Source of the DNA: JBDOQU01 sp039839375
GTDB taxonomy: Bacteria > Pseudomonadota > Alphaproteobacteria > DSM-16000 > Inquilinaceae
Length of the DNA stretch: 64,000 nt
Direction of reading: 5' to 3'
NCBI RefSeq assembly: GCF_039839375.1
Contig: NZ_JBDOQU010000009.1
Span: forward strand, 94,898 to 158,897
The notes below the pieces were generated by a model that was not told the DNA's origin, searched no databases, and saw only the letters and a list, made by a program, of their open reading frames with translations. This document shows, piece by piece, positions 17,272 to 28,573 of the stretch. Position numbers and translations under genes: made by a program. How positions within the stretch are numbered: the first letter of the stretch is position 1; every line of letters starts with the position of its first letter.

Positions 17272-18805
17272 GACGCCGCTCCCGAAGGCAGCAGCGAATC
17301 GCCGAACGGCCGGAAGGCCCCATCGGCCACCAGGGCCGAGGCGGCTTCGATGTCCGGGGAAAAGAACCTGTCCTCGCCATAGCGCGCCACCCGGCCGCGG
17401 ACGATCCCGAACGCCTCCTCCAGCCGGGGGGAGGAGGTCAGCGGCCGGTGGAATTCGATCCCCTGGCAGGCGGCCAGAAGCTCTATCCCGACGATCGTGG
17501 CGGTGTTCAGCGCCATCGGCCCCAGCCGGCGCGCGGCGAAGGTCGCCATGGAGACATGGTCTTCCTGATTGGCGCTGGTCGGCAGGCTGTCGACCCCGGC
17601 CGGATGGGCGAGGGACTTGTTCTCGCTGGCCAGGGCTGCCGCCGTCACATGGGCCAGCATGAAGCCGGAATTGACGCCGGCATCATCCACCAGGAAGGCC
17701 GGCAGGCCGCTCAGCGAGGCATCGGTCAGGAGCGCCACCCGACGTTCCGATAGTGCGCCCACCTCCGCGATCGACAGCGCCAGCCCGTCGGCCGCCATCG
17801 CCACCGGCTCGGCATGGAAATTCCCGCCGGACAGCACCTCGCCCGTGTCCGGGAAGACGATCGGATTGTCGCTGACGGCGTTCGCCTCGATCTCCAGCAC
17901 GCGGGCGGAATGGCGCATCTGGTCCAGACACGCCCCCATCACCTGTGGCTGGCAGCGCAGGCAGTAGGGGTCCTGCACCCGGTCGCAATCGATGTGAGAT
18001 TCCTCAATGGTGCTGTGCTCCAGCAGCGCCCGGTAGGAAGCCGCCACGTCGATCTGCCCCGCCTGTCCGCGCAGGTCGTGCAGCCGCGCGTCGAACGGCG
18101 TCCGGCTGCCCTTGGCGGCGTCCACCGACAGCGCCCCGGAGACCAAAGCGGCGGCGAAGGCGTCCTCCGCCGCGAACAGCCCCATCAGGCCCAGCGCGGT
18201 CGACGCTTGCGTGCCGTTCAGCAGCGCCAGCCCTTCCTTGGGCGCCAGAATCAGCGGCTCCAGCCCCGCCTGTCGCAGCCCGTCTGCGGCGGCCCAGCGC
18301 CGGCCCTTGACCCGTACGTCGCCCACGCCGATCAGCGCCGCGCTCATATGCGCAAGCGGGGCCAGGTCGCCCGAAGCGCCAACCGATCCCTTGGCCGGAA
18401 CGCAGGGCGTGATTCCATGCTCCAGCAGCTTCAGCAGCGCGTCGATCACGTCGGTGCGGACGCCCGACCGGCCGCGCGCCAGGCTGTTCACCTTCAGCGC
18501 GATCATCAGCCGGACCGTGGCGTCGTCCATCAGTTCCCCCGTCCCGGCGGCATGGCTGAGGACGAGGTTTCTCTGAAGCTGCTCCAGCCGGTCTCGCGCA
18601 ATCCGCGTCTGCGCCAGCCGGCCGAAGCCGGTATTGATGCCGTAGACGCTGTTGCCTGAATCCAGGATGGCGGAGACGGTGCGCGCCCCGTCCTCCACGC
18701 CCGCGCGGCAGGCAGGGTCCAGCGTCACCGGCCCCGTTCCTCGCGCCACCGCGCGAAGCTGCGCCAGAGTCATCCGGCCGGGAACGATATGGATCGAATC
18801 GCCCG

Positions 18806-18809
<4 letters not shown>
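17268..18809 (-). CDS. hutH: Histidine ammonia-lyase
   Basis: A 513-residue enzyme that deaminates L-histidine to urocanate. The self-made MIO electrophile comes from Ala145-Ser146-Gly147 in GSVGASGDLAPLAH. INTGFGRLA supplies the catalytic Tyr loop, and QDPYCLRCQPQVMGAC and SDNPIVFPDTGEV are conserved. The length is usual for HutH. The gene overlaps hutU and hutG by four bases on each side, so the three enzymes are translationally coupled. Confidence 0.97.
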
Positions 18810-20482
<1,673 letters not shown>

Positions 20483-20653
20483 GGTCCGTTCCCTCGTAAA
20501 TCCGGCTTTCGCGCCACCATAGAAGACGATGCGGCGCGAATGAACCATCCCGTGCGCGACAAAAGCTGCCCGATGTTCGATACCGAGGCCCTGGCTGAGC
20601 CCGTGGAGGAAACCGTCACGGCATAGTCATTTTTTGCGTGAGGTGACGCTCAA

Positions 20654-20675
20654 TTGACGTTAACGTAAACGTCAA
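20654..20675. promoter_or_regulatory. Palindromic operator upstream of the FadL-type gene
   Basis: Arms TTGACGTT and AACGTCAA surround AACGTA, a near-symmetrical 22-bp palindrome about 85 bp before the porin start. It resembles the ACGTTTACGT-type sites bound by MerR-family LiuR-like regulators of branched-chain and fatty-acid catabolism. The resemblance is from recalled consensus only. It could also serve hutU, which lies divergently. Confidence 0.62.
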
Positions 20676-20760
20676 GATCAGGCGCGAATAATGACGCCTT
20701 GTTGACACAATCGGCGGGGCCGGTGAACGGGCCTCGCCTTGGGGGAAGGAAACGGAACAG

Positions 20761-22074
20761 ATGACGATTTTTCGGGGTAGGCTCGCCACGACGACGGCGC
20801 TCGGCGGGCTTGTGATCGGACTGGGGGCCGGACTGACTGTCGGGCAGGCGCAGGCCGCCGGCTTCTACATCCAGGAACAGAGCGTCACCGGCCTCGGCCG
20901 CGCCTTCGCCGGCGAAGCCGCGGCGGGCACGGACGCCAGCACCATCTTCTTCAACCCCGCCGCGATGACGGAGCTGGAGAGCGCGGAGATCAACGCCGGC
21001 GTCCATCTGCTGATCCCGCGCGCGGACTTTGAAAACGACGGTTCGACGGCGGGGATTCCCGGGCTGGGCTTCTTCCCCGTGACGGGCGACAGCGACAATC
21101 CCTACAGCCCGACGCCCGTGCCAAACCTTTACGTCGCCTATCCGTTCATGGACGACCGGCTTTGGGTCGGCGTCGGGGTCACCGCGCCCTTCGGTCTCGC
21201 CAACGAGTATGAGGAGGATTGGTTCGGTCGCTATGATTCCGTGGAGACGGAGCTGACGACGATCAATATCGGCCCGGCGATCGCCTACAAGGTCAACGAC
21301 AAATTCTCGATCGGCGGTGGCATCGACATCCAGTACGCCGATGCGACGCTGACGAACAAGATCCCGGCCGGCCTGCCGGCAAGTCCGGCGACCGATCTCA
21401 ACGCCGACCTGCAGGGTGACGACTGGTCCTACGGCTTCAACCTCGGCGCGACCTTCGAGCCGACCGAGGAACTCCGCTTCGGCGTTCACTACCGCTCCGC
21501 CATGAGCCATGATCTCGAAGGCGAGCTGCTGGTCACCACGGCCGCGGGCGCCGCGGTTGTCGACACCAGCGGGGCGGCGGAACTCAACCTCCCCGACATC
21601 GCATCCTTCGGCGTCGCCTACGACGCCACGCCCGCCCTCACCCTGCTCGGCGGCGTGACCTGGTTCGGCTGGAGCAATTTCGAGGAGATCGCCGTGGTTC
21701 GCGGGGATGGCGTGCCGGTCGTTCCTATCGAGCAGGGATACCAGAACACCTTCGCCTTCTCCGTCGGCGCCTCCTATGAGCTGAACGATCAGTGGACGTT
21801 CCGCGGCGGCTTCCAGTATGACGAAACCCCGACGACGGACGAACACCGCACGACCAGGACTCCCGACGGCGACCGCTACTGGCTTTCCGCCGGCGCCAGC
21901 TATGAGATCAACGAAAGCTTCGTGATCGACGCGGCGTTCACGCACATCTTCATCGATGACGCGGAGGTGGATGTGAGCAGAACATCGACCGGGTCGCCGA
22001 TCGTCGCCAACGTTGCCGGCACCAGCGAGAACAGCGTCGACATCGTCTCGATCGGCGTGCGCTACCGGTTCTGA
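20761..22074 (+). CDS. OmpP1/FadL-family outer-membrane transporter
   Basis: A 437-residue outer-membrane porin. A signal peptide (residues about 1-31, ending GQAQA before AGFYIQEQS) leads to the family start: GFYIQEQSVTGLGRAFAG, then DASTIFFNPAAMTEL, the NPA motif of FadL that forms the hatch/kink. C-terminal residues are SIGVRYRF, with the terminal Phe of outer-membrane beta-barrels. FadL proteins take up long-chain fatty acids and other hydrophobic compounds. A palindromic candidate operator precedes it and a strong hairpin follows it. Confidence 0.93.
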   Translation: MTIFRGRLATTTALGGLVIGLGAGLTVGQAQAAGFYIQEQSVTGLGRAFAGEAAAGTDASTIFFNPAAMTELESAEINAGVHLLIPRADFENDGSTAGIPGLGFFPVTGDSDNPYSPTPVPNLYVAYPFMDDRLWVGVGVTAPFGLANEYEEDWFGRYDSVETELTTINIGPAIAYKVNDKFSIGGGIDIQYADATLTNKIPAGLPASPATDLNADLQGDDWSYGFNLGATFEPTEELRFGVHYRSAMSHDLEGELLVTTAAGAAVVDTSGAAELNLPDIASFGVAYDATPALTLLGGVTWFGWSNFEEIAVVRGDGVPVVPIEQGYQNTFAFSVGASYELNDQWTFRGGFQYDETPTTDEHRTTRTPDGDRYWLSAGASYEINESFVIDAAFTHIFIDDAEVDVSRTSTGSPIVANVAGTSENSVDIVSIGVRYRF

Positions 22075-22099
22075 TACGAACCTCAAGCCGCAAGCTGCG

Positions 22100-22130
22100 C
22101 GGGCGGTGACTTCTCGTCACCGCCCGTTTC
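22100..22130 (+). terminator. Intrinsic terminator after the FadL-type gene
   Basis: CGGGCGGTGAC pairs perfectly with GTCACCGCCCG around a TTCTC loop, followed by TTTCT. It is 25 bp past the porin stop. Confidence 0.85.
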
Positions 22131-22142
22131 TCGTCAACGGAC

Positions 22143-22217
22143 CATGGATTCCGGCTCGGGGGCCGGAATGACCAACAAAAACAATGTCATTCCCGACTTG
22201 ATCGGGAATCCATAGGC
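22143..22217 (+). repeat. Palindromic repeat pair, copy B
   Basis: Two units in opposite orientation. Unit 1 (22148-22169) has stem ATTCCGGC/GCCGGAAT; unit 2 (22189-22209) has stem ATTCCCGA, loop CTTGA, stem TCGGGAAT. The linker GACCAACAAAAACAATG is nearly the same as in copy C and is also found, reversed, in the cluster at 63.8 kb. Lies between the convergent porin and lepA genes. Confidence 0.88.
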
Positions 22218-22227
22218 CGTCGATGAT

Positions 22228-24036
22228 TCACCCATCCCCCATCTTCAGCGCCGCGATGAAGGCGGATTGCGGGATTTCCACCTGGCCGAACTGGCGCATC
22301 CGCTTCTTGCCTTCCTTCTGCTTCTCCAGAAGCTTCCGCTTGCGGCTGACGTCGCCGCCATAGCATTTGGCCAGCACATCCTTGCGCAAGGCGGAGATGC
22401 TTTCGCGCGCGATGATCCGGCCGCCGATCGCGGCCTGGACGGCGATCTTGAACATCTGGCGCGGGATCAGGTCCTTTAGCCGCTCGCACAGCACGCGGCC
22501 GCGCCGCTCCGCCTCCGACCGGTGGACGATGATCGACAGGGCGTCGACCGGCTCCTGGTTCACCAGGATCGCCATCTTGACCAGGTCGCCCTCGCGATAG
22601 CCGTCCCACTGGTAGTCGAAGCTGGCGTAGCCCCGGCTGATCGATTTCAGCCGGTCGTAGAAATCGAACACCACCTCGTTCAGCGGCAGGCGGTAGACCA
22701 GCATGGCGCGGTTGCCGGCGTAGGTCAGCTCGATCTGCTCGCCCCGCCGTTCGGTGCAGAGCTGGAGGATGCCGCCCAGATACTCGTCGGGCAGCAGGAT
22801 CGTGGCCTTGATCCACGGCTCCTCGATCCGGGCGATCTTCATCGTGTCGGGCATGTCGGCCGGGTTGTGAAGGTCGATCACCTCGCCGGAGGTCATGTAG
22901 AGCTTGTAGACCACCGAAGGCGCGGTGGTGATGAGGTCCAGATCGAATTCCCGCTCCAGCCGCTCCTGGATGATCTCCAGATGCAGGAGGCCAAGGAACC
23001 CGCAGCGGAAGCCGAAACCCAGCGCTGCCGAGGTCTCCGGCTCGAAATGGAAGCTGGCGTCGTTCAGCGCCAGCTTTCCCAGGCTGTCGCGCAGCCGTTC
23101 GAAATCGCCGGCGTCGACCGGGAACATGCCGCAGAACACGACCGGGATGGAGGGCTTGAAGCCGGGCAGGGGCTTCTCCGTCCGGCGGCGGTCCTCGGTG
23201 ATCGTGTCGCCGACCTTGGTCTCCGTGATCTCCTTGATGCCGGCGGTGATGAAGCCGATCTCCCCCGGCCCCAGCCGGTCGACCAGCACGCCCTTGGGGC
23301 TCATGAAACCGACCCGGTCGATCTCCCGGACCGCGCCGGATTTCATGAAGCGGATCTTCTGTCCGGTCGTCAGCACGCCGTCGATGACGCGCACCAGCAC
23401 CACGACGCCCAGATAGGGATCGTACCAGCTATCGACCAGCATCGCCTTCAGCGGCGCCGTCTCGTCGCCCTCCTTGGGCGGCGGCAGGCGGGTGACGATC
23501 GCCTCCAGCACGTCGTCGATGCCGATGCCGGTCTTGGCGGAGATCATGACGGCGTCCGACGCGTCCAGGCCGATCACGTCCTCGATCTGCTCCTTCACCC
23601 GGTCGGGCTCGGCCGCCGGCAGGTCGATCTTGTTCAGGATCGGTATGATCTCATGATCCTGCTCGATCGCCTGATAGACGTTCGCCAGGGTCTGCGCCTC
23701 CACGCCCTGGCTGGCGTCGACCACCAGCAGCGATCCCTCGCACGCCGCCAGCGACCGGCTGACCTCGTAGGAGAAGTCGACATGGCCCGGCGTGTCCATC
23801 AGGTTCAACTGGTATTCGACGCCGTCCTTGGCCTTGTAGGCCAGCCGTACCGTCTGCGCCTTGATGGTGATGCCGCGCTCGCGCTCAATCTCCATGGAAT
23901 CGAGCACCTGAGCCTTCATCTCGCGATCCTCAAGCCCGCCGCATTTGTGGATGAGGCGGTCGGCCAGCGTCGACTTGCCATGGTCGATATGGGCGATGAT
24001 CGAGAAATTGCGGATGTGGTCGCGGTGGATGGCCAT
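22228..24036 (-). CDS. lepA: Elongation factor 4 (back-translocating GTPase)
   Basis: A 602-residue ribosome-binding GTPase. G1 is AHIDHGKSTLADRL, followed by DTPGHVDFSYEV (G3) and NKIDLPAAEPD (G4). LepA-specific C-terminal region includes YASFDYQWDGYREGDLVKM and KCYGGDVSRKRKLLEKQKEG, which separate it from EF-G. ATG at 24036 gives MAIHRDHIRNFSIIAHIDHG, the family start; the longer frame is rejected. Confidence 0.98.
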   Translation of the reverse strand: MAIHRDHIRNFSIIAHIDHGKSTLADRLIHKCGGLEDREMKAQVLDSMEIERERGITIKAQTVRLAYKAKDGVEYQLNLMDTPGHVDFSYEVSRSLAACEGSLLVVDASQGVEAQTLANVYQAIEQDHEIIPILNKIDLPAAEPDRVKEQIEDVIGLDASDAVMISAKTGIGIDDVLEAIVTRLPPPKEGDETAPLKAMLVDSWYDPYLGVVVLVRVIDGVLTTGQKIRFMKSGAVREIDRVGFMSPKGVLVDRLGPGEIGFITAGIKEITETKVGDTITEDRRRTEKPLPGFKPSIPVVFCGMFPVDAGDFERLRDSLGKLALNDASFHFEPETSAALGFGFRCGFLGLLHLEIIQERLEREFDLDLITTAPSVVYKLYMTSGEVIDLHNPADMPDTMKIARIEEPWIKATILLPDEYLGGILQLCTERRGEQIELTYAGNRAMLVYRLPLNEVVFDFYDRLKSISRGYASFDYQWDGYREGDLVKMAILVNQEPVDALSIIVHRSEAERRGRVLCERLKDLIPRQMFKIAVQAAIGGRIIARESISALRKDVLAKCYGGDVSRKRKLLEKQKEGKKRMRQFGQVEIPQSAFIAALKMGDG

Positions 24037-24123
24037 GGAACCTGGGATATCTCGGGCGGGGAAAACGCGCTGGAAAATAGGGCTACGCCGCCCGAAGCGC
24101 AACGGAAGGCTGACGGGCGGCTG

Positions 24124-25062
24124 TCAGGCGGGTTGCTTCGGCGCCAGCGTGCCTGCCGCCGGCGCGATAGCCGGCACCGCGCGGACCGTTTCGCGGTGGA
24201 GGATATAGAGGCCGCTGGCGATCACCACCGCGCCGCCGATCAGGATCGTCACATCCGGAATATCCCGCCAGATGACATAGCCGAACAGTACCCCCCACAG
24301 CATCTGGCTGTACTGGAAGGGCGCGATGACGGCCGCCGGGGCCAGGCGGAACGCGCTGGTGACCATCACCGTCGCGAAGCCGTTGATCAGCCCCGCCAGC
24401 GCGAACAGCATCAGGTCGCCAGGCGTCGGAGCGACGAAGCCCAGCGGCGTCAGCGCCAGTCCCGCCAGCACGATCGTCCCATGGGTGTGGAAGGCGAAGG
24501 AGACGGCGGTTTCCGTCCGTCCGGCCCAGCGGACCAGCAGTACGCCGCAGGAATAGCTCATCGACCCGACGATCGCGCCCAGCGCGCCCAGCGACAGGAC
24601 CCCCGATCCCGGCCGCAGCATGATCAGGATGCCGGCGAAGCCGACCAGCACGGCCAGCCAGCGCCGCCAGCCGACCTGCTCCTTCAGGAACGGGACCGAC
24701 AGCGCGGTGATGAATAGTGGAGAGGCGAAAAGGATCGCATAGGCGTCGGCGAGCGGCATCCGGCTATAGGCGTAGAACGCCCCGAACGCGCCGGCGATGG
24801 AGATCAGCCCGCGTGCGAGATGGAGGAGCGGTCTCCTGGTCCGCAACGTGCTCAGCCCGCCTCTGTGGTGGGCGACCAGCAGAACGGGCAGCAGCGCGAA
24901 GCTGGAGTTGAAGAGGATGATCTGGTGCAGCGGATAGCCGGCACTCAACCATTTCACCACCGTGTCCATGGTGGTGAAGAGGGCGAAGGCGATCGCGGCG
25001 GTGGCGATGCCCACGCTGACGGAGGGCGCGCGAGGGAGTGCTGCGGCGGCAAGGACGGTCAT
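24124..25062 (-). CDS. EamA/DMT-family permease
   Basis: A 312-residue inner-membrane protein with about ten hydrophobic helices in two EamA repeats (roughly residues 15-145 and 155-290). GAFGAFYAYSRMPLADAYAI and SPLFITALSVPFLKEQVGWR are typical of the first repeat. It probably exports a small metabolite; the substrate cannot be inferred. It lies 87 bp after lepA on the same strand. Confidence 0.9.
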   Translation of the reverse strand: MTVLAAAALPRAPSVSVGIATAAIAFALFTTMDTVVKWLSAGYPLHQIILFNSSFALLPVLLVAHHRGGLSTLRTRRPLLHLARGLISIAGAFGAFYAYSRMPLADAYAILFASPLFITALSVPFLKEQVGWRRWLAVLVGFAGILIMLRPGSGVLSLGALGAIVGSMSYSCGVLLVRWAGRTETAVSFAFHTHGTIVLAGLALTPLGFVAPTPGDLMLFALAGLINGFATVMVTSAFRLAPAAVIAPFQYSQMLWGVLFGYVIWRDIPDVTILIGGAVVIASGLYILHRETVRAVPAIAPAAGTLAPKQPA

Positions 25063-25127
25063 GACGGTCCGGATGACAAGAGTACCGGACGTGGCCGCCG
25101 GCGAGGCGCATCATGCGCCGGTTCCGG

Positions 25128-25688
25128 TTAACGGAGGATGAGCGAAGATCGCGGGTCCGCCACGCGCCGGTCGCGGGTCTGGCGTTCGGCCCGTACGATG
25201 TCGCCGGCATAGGAGGCCAGCACGCCCTCCACCAGTTCCGTGACCAGCAGCCGTTCGGGCTTCTCGTCCGGCATGGCGATGCCGTGCGGCGCGGCCGGGA
25301 GGAAGCCGAACCGCTTGTAGTAGGCCAGATCGCCGACCAGCAGCACCAGCCGGTGCCCGCCCCAGGCCGCCAGGTCCAGCGTCTGGAAGGTCAGCGAGGC
25401 CCCGATGCCGCGCCCTTGCAGCCGGGGCGCGATCGCCAGGGGCCCCAGCAGCAGCGCCGGGTTGGAATCCTGCCCGACGGTGATTGGCCAGTAGCGGATG
25501 GACCCCACAATCTCCCTGTCACCCTCCCCGTCATCCAGCCGGGCGACGTAGCTCAGGCTCTCGACCGGCGGAACGTCCTCGCGATAGCGGTAGGATATCT
25601 TGGCCTGGCGTCCGGAGCCGAACGCCTCGTCCAGAAGCCGTTCGATCTGGTCGGAATCCTCGGCGCTCTCGGCGGCGATGTGGAACAT
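25128..25688 (-). CDS. GNAT-family N-acetyltransferase
   Basis: A 186-residue GNAT protein. GPLAIAPRLQGRGIGASLTF is the acetyl-CoA binding motif A (Q/RxxGxG), and LVLLVGDLAYYKRFGFLPA is the family C-terminal element found in the COG3153-like group. Cytosolic acetyl transfer to a small molecule or protein; the acceptor is unknown. ATG at 25688 places the domain at residue 1. Confidence 0.9.
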   Translation of the reverse strand: MFHIAAESAEDSDQIERLLDEAFGSGRQAKISYRYREDVPPVESLSYVARLDDGEGDREIVGSIRYWPITVGQDSNPALLLGPLAIAPRLQGRGIGASLTFQTLDLAAWGGHRLVLLVGDLAYYKRFGFLPAAPHGIAMPDEKPERLLVTELVEGVLASYAGDIVRAERQTRDRRVADPRSSLILR

Positions 25689-26094
25689 GGGGGAGGGTCC
25701 TTCGGGGAAACAGCTTCATCGGGAGGGAGGCGCTTATCGGGAGCCCCCGTGCTGTTTGCCGAAGAACCGTCGGAATCCTCAGTTCGCTGAGGACAGGACG
25801 GACGCACGCCAGCCGGGACAATCGCGCCGCACGGGGGATCCCGTACGTCGACGTCGTCGCAGGCTGAGATGGCAGGTCGCATCCATGGATTCGCTCTATC
25901 GGGCAAAAGAGCTGGCGTGTCAACGGTTTCAGGAAGCTTCAGGCGGCGCTCATCCTGCACCGTACGCGTCGGCGGCAACGGCCTATGGATTCCGGGTCAA
26001 GCCCGGAATGACCAACAAAAACAAAATCATCCCGGACTTGATCCGGGATCCAGGGGCACAGACGATCCGAACCTTCGCCCGGCATCTATGATTC
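25689..26094. other. Gene-free stretch upstream of the GNAT gene
   Basis: About 400 bp with no convincing gene. Open frames on either strand here lack family matches and plausible starts. It contains the promoter of the GNAT gene and, at 25981-26054, copy C of the palindromic repeat family next to the pheT stop. Confidence 0.6.
25981..26054 (+). repeat. Palindromic repeat pair, copy C
   Basis: Unit 1 (25989-26009) has stem ATTCCGGG, loop TCAAG, stem CCCGGAAT. Unit 2 (26029-26049) has stem ATCCCGGA, loop CTTGA, stem TCCGGGAT. Both are perfect. The linker GACCAACAAAAACAAAAT matches copy B. Confidence 0.9.
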
Positions 26095-28509
26095 CTACGC
26101 CCGCAGCGTCCCGCCCAGCTTCTCGACGGAAGCGACAATCTTCTTCGCCACCGCTTCGATGTCGGCGTCGGTCAGCGTGGCGTCGGATGGTTGCAGCGTC
26201 ACGGCGACGGCCAGGCTCTTCTTCCCATCCGGCACGCCCGCGCCGCGATAGTCGTCGAACAGGGCGGCGTCGGCGACCAGCTTCTTGTCCGCGCCCCTGG
26301 CCGCCCGGATCAGCCGGTCGGCCGGCAGGTCGGCATCGACCAGGAAGGCGAAGTCGCGCTCGACCGGCTGGAAGGGCGACAGCTTCAGCAGCGGCTTGGC
26401 CGTGCCCGGCTTCTTCTTCGGCTGGGGGACGGAATCCAGGAACGCCTCGAACCCGATCACCGGCCCCGCGACGTCCAGCGACTCCAGCACGGAAGGATGC
26501 AACTCGCCGAAATGAGCCAGCACGTTCGGCCCCAGCCGCAGCACGCCCGACCGGCCGGGATGGTACCAGTCCGGCGCGTCCGTCGTGACCTGGAGATTGG
26601 CCGCCGGCGCGCCCGCCGCCTCCAGCGCCGCCAGCGCGTCGGCCTTGGCGTCGAAGGCGTCGACCGGCCTCGGCTTCTCCGCCCAATGGCGCGGGCCGGA
26701 GCGGCCCCGGCGAACGCCTGCGGCGACCAGCGCCTGGCCGTCCTCCTCCGGCGTCCGGTAGATCGGGCCGACCTCGAAAAGGCCGACATCGGGGAAGCCA
26801 CGGTCGGCGTTTCGCCCGGCGGCCTGGACCAGATTGCCCAGGATCGACGGACGCATCACGTCCAGATCGCTGGAGATCGGGTTCACCAGCCGCAGCCCGT
26901 CATGCTGGAAGCCGAACTGCGCGGCATGGGCGGACGCCATGAAGGACCAGGTCACCGCCTCGTCCAGCCCTCGCGCCGCCAGCGTTCGCCGGACGATGCC
27001 GGCGGCCCGCTGCGGGGGCGTCAGCGACGGCTTGGTGATCGGGTCGATGCGGGGCAGGGGGACCGAAGGGATGGCGTCGAAGCCCTTGACGCGCAGCACC
27101 TCCTCCACAAGGTCGGCCTCGCCCTCGATGTCGGCGCGCCAGCTCGGCGGGATGACGGCGAGGTCTTCCTCATCGTCGCGGGAGGAGCCGGTCTCGACCT
27201 TGCAGCCCAGCGCGCGCAGCGTCCGGACCTGCTCGTGCAGCGGCACGTCGACGCCGCCCAGCGCGGCGACGCGGGAGGGGCGCAGATGCAGCGCCCGCCG
27301 CCATTCCGGCGCCTCACCGGCGATAACCGGCTCCGACGCCTCGCCGCCGCAAAGCTCCAGGATCAGCCGCGTCGCCTGCTCCATGCCGACGATCACGGCG
27401 TCGGGATCGACCCCGCGCTCGAACCGGTAGCGGGCGTCGGAATCGATCTGGAGCGTCCGGCCCGTCGCCGCCGTGCGCAGCGGATCGAACAGCGCGACCT
27501 CCAGGAACAGCTCCGTCGTCTCCCCGGTCACGCCCGTCCGTTCGCCGCCGACGATGCCGCCAAGGCTTACCGGGCCCTCATCGTCGGCGATCACGGTCAC
27601 ACCGGCCGGGAGGACATAGCTCTTGTCGTTCAGCGCCGCGATCTCCTCCCCACCCTTCGACAGGAACAGGCGAAGGTCGCCCTTGACGGCCGCCGCGTCG
27701 AAGACGTGCAGCGGCCGGGCGCGGTCCAGCGTGAAATAGTTGGTGATGTCGACAAGCGTGGAGATCGGGCGCAACCCCACCGCCCGCAGCTTCGCCTGCA
27801 GCCAGTTCGGGCTGGGGCCGTTCCTGACGCCCCTTATGTGCCGCCCGACGAACAGCGGGCAGGCGGCCCTGTCCTCGGCCGCGAAATCCAGATGGACGGA
27901 AATCGCGCTCTTGAAGCTTCCCGCCACCGGTTCGCCCGACAAAGGCTTCAGCGTCCCCAGCCCCTTGGCCGCCAGGTCGCGGGCGATGCCGCGCACGCCG
28001 GCGGCGTCGGCGCGATCCGGCGTCAGCCCGATATCGATCACCGGGTCGTCCAGGTTCATGTATCCGGCGAAGGCGGCGCCCAGCGGCGCGTCGTCCGGCA
28101 GGTCGATGATCCCGTCATGTTCGTCCGACAGGCCCATTTCCCGTTCGGAAACCAGCATGCCGTTGGATTCGACGCCCCTGATGACGCCCTTCTTAAGCTC
28201 GATACCGGTGCCGGGGATGTAGGACCCGGCGGGCGCGAAGACGCCCTTCATGCCGGCCCGCGCGTTCGGCGCGCCGCAGACCACCTGGACGTCGCCCCGT
28301 GGCGTCTCCACCACGCAGACCCGCAGCTTGTCGGCGTCGGGATGCTTCTCCACCGACTTCACATAGGCGATGGTGAAGGGGGCCAGCGCCGCGCCCTGGT
28401 CCTCCACGCTCTCGACCTCCAGGCCCAGCGATGTCAGCGCCTCGACGATCGCCTCCAGCGGCGCGTCCGTCTCAAGGTGATCCTTCAGCCATGACAGGGT
28501 GAATTTCAT
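26095..28509 (-). CDS. pheT: Phenylalanine-tRNA ligase beta subunit
   Basis: An 804-residue full-length beta subunit. It starts MKFTLSWLKDHLETD, then has the tRNA-binding EMAP-like domain (residues about 40-150), B3/B4 editing domain with the VDITNYF motif, B5, and the C-terminal anticodon-binding FDX-ACB domain (LSPFQPVERDFAFLVDADLP). Part of the (alpha-beta)2 enzyme that charges tRNA-Phe. It follows pheS by about 64 bp. Confidence 0.98.
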   Translation of the reverse strand: MKFTLSWLKDHLETDAPLEAIVEALTSLGLEVESVEDQGAALAPFTIAYVKSVEKHPDADKLRVCVVETPRGDVQVVCGAPNARAGMKGVFAPAGSYIPGTGIELKKGVIRGVESNGMLVSEREMGLSDEHDGIIDLPDDAPLGAAFAGYMNLDDPVIDIGLTPDRADAAGVRGIARDLAAKGLGTLKPLSGEPVAGSFKSAISVHLDFAAEDRAACPLFVGRHIRGVRNGPSPNWLQAKLRAVGLRPISTLVDITNYFTLDRARPLHVFDAAAVKGDLRLFLSKGGEEIAALNDKSYVLPAGVTVIADDEGPVSLGGIVGGERTGVTGETTELFLEVALFDPLRTAATGRTLQIDSDARYRFERGVDPDAVIVGMEQATRLILELCGGEASEPVIAGEAPEWRRALHLRPSRVAALGGVDVPLHEQVRTLRALGCKVETGSSRDDEEDLAVIPPSWRADIEGEADLVEEVLRVKGFDAIPSVPLPRIDPITKPSLTPPQRAAGIVRRTLAARGLDEAVTWSFMASAHAAQFGFQHDGLRLVNPISSDLDVMRPSILGNLVQAAGRNADRGFPDVGLFEVGPIYRTPEEDGQALVAAGVRRGRSGPRHWAEKPRPVDAFDAKADALAALEAAGAPAANLQVTTDAPDWYHPGRSGVLRLGPNVLAHFGELHPSVLESLDVAGPVIGFEAFLDSVPQPKKKPGTAKPLLKLSPFQPVERDFAFLVDADLPADRLIRAARGADKKLVADAALFDDYRGAGVPDGKKSLAVAVTLQPSDATLTDADIEAVAKKIVASVEKLGGTLRA

Positions 28510-28573
28510 CTGCTTTGGTCCGCTGTTTCTCTAGTGCGATGGTTTCAACGCCTGGTTCCCAAGCATTGAAAGT

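Noticed and set aside
24124..25062. Duplicate of the EamA permease at 52.7-53.6 kb.
   Set aside because: They share only the family fold; sequences differ throughout.
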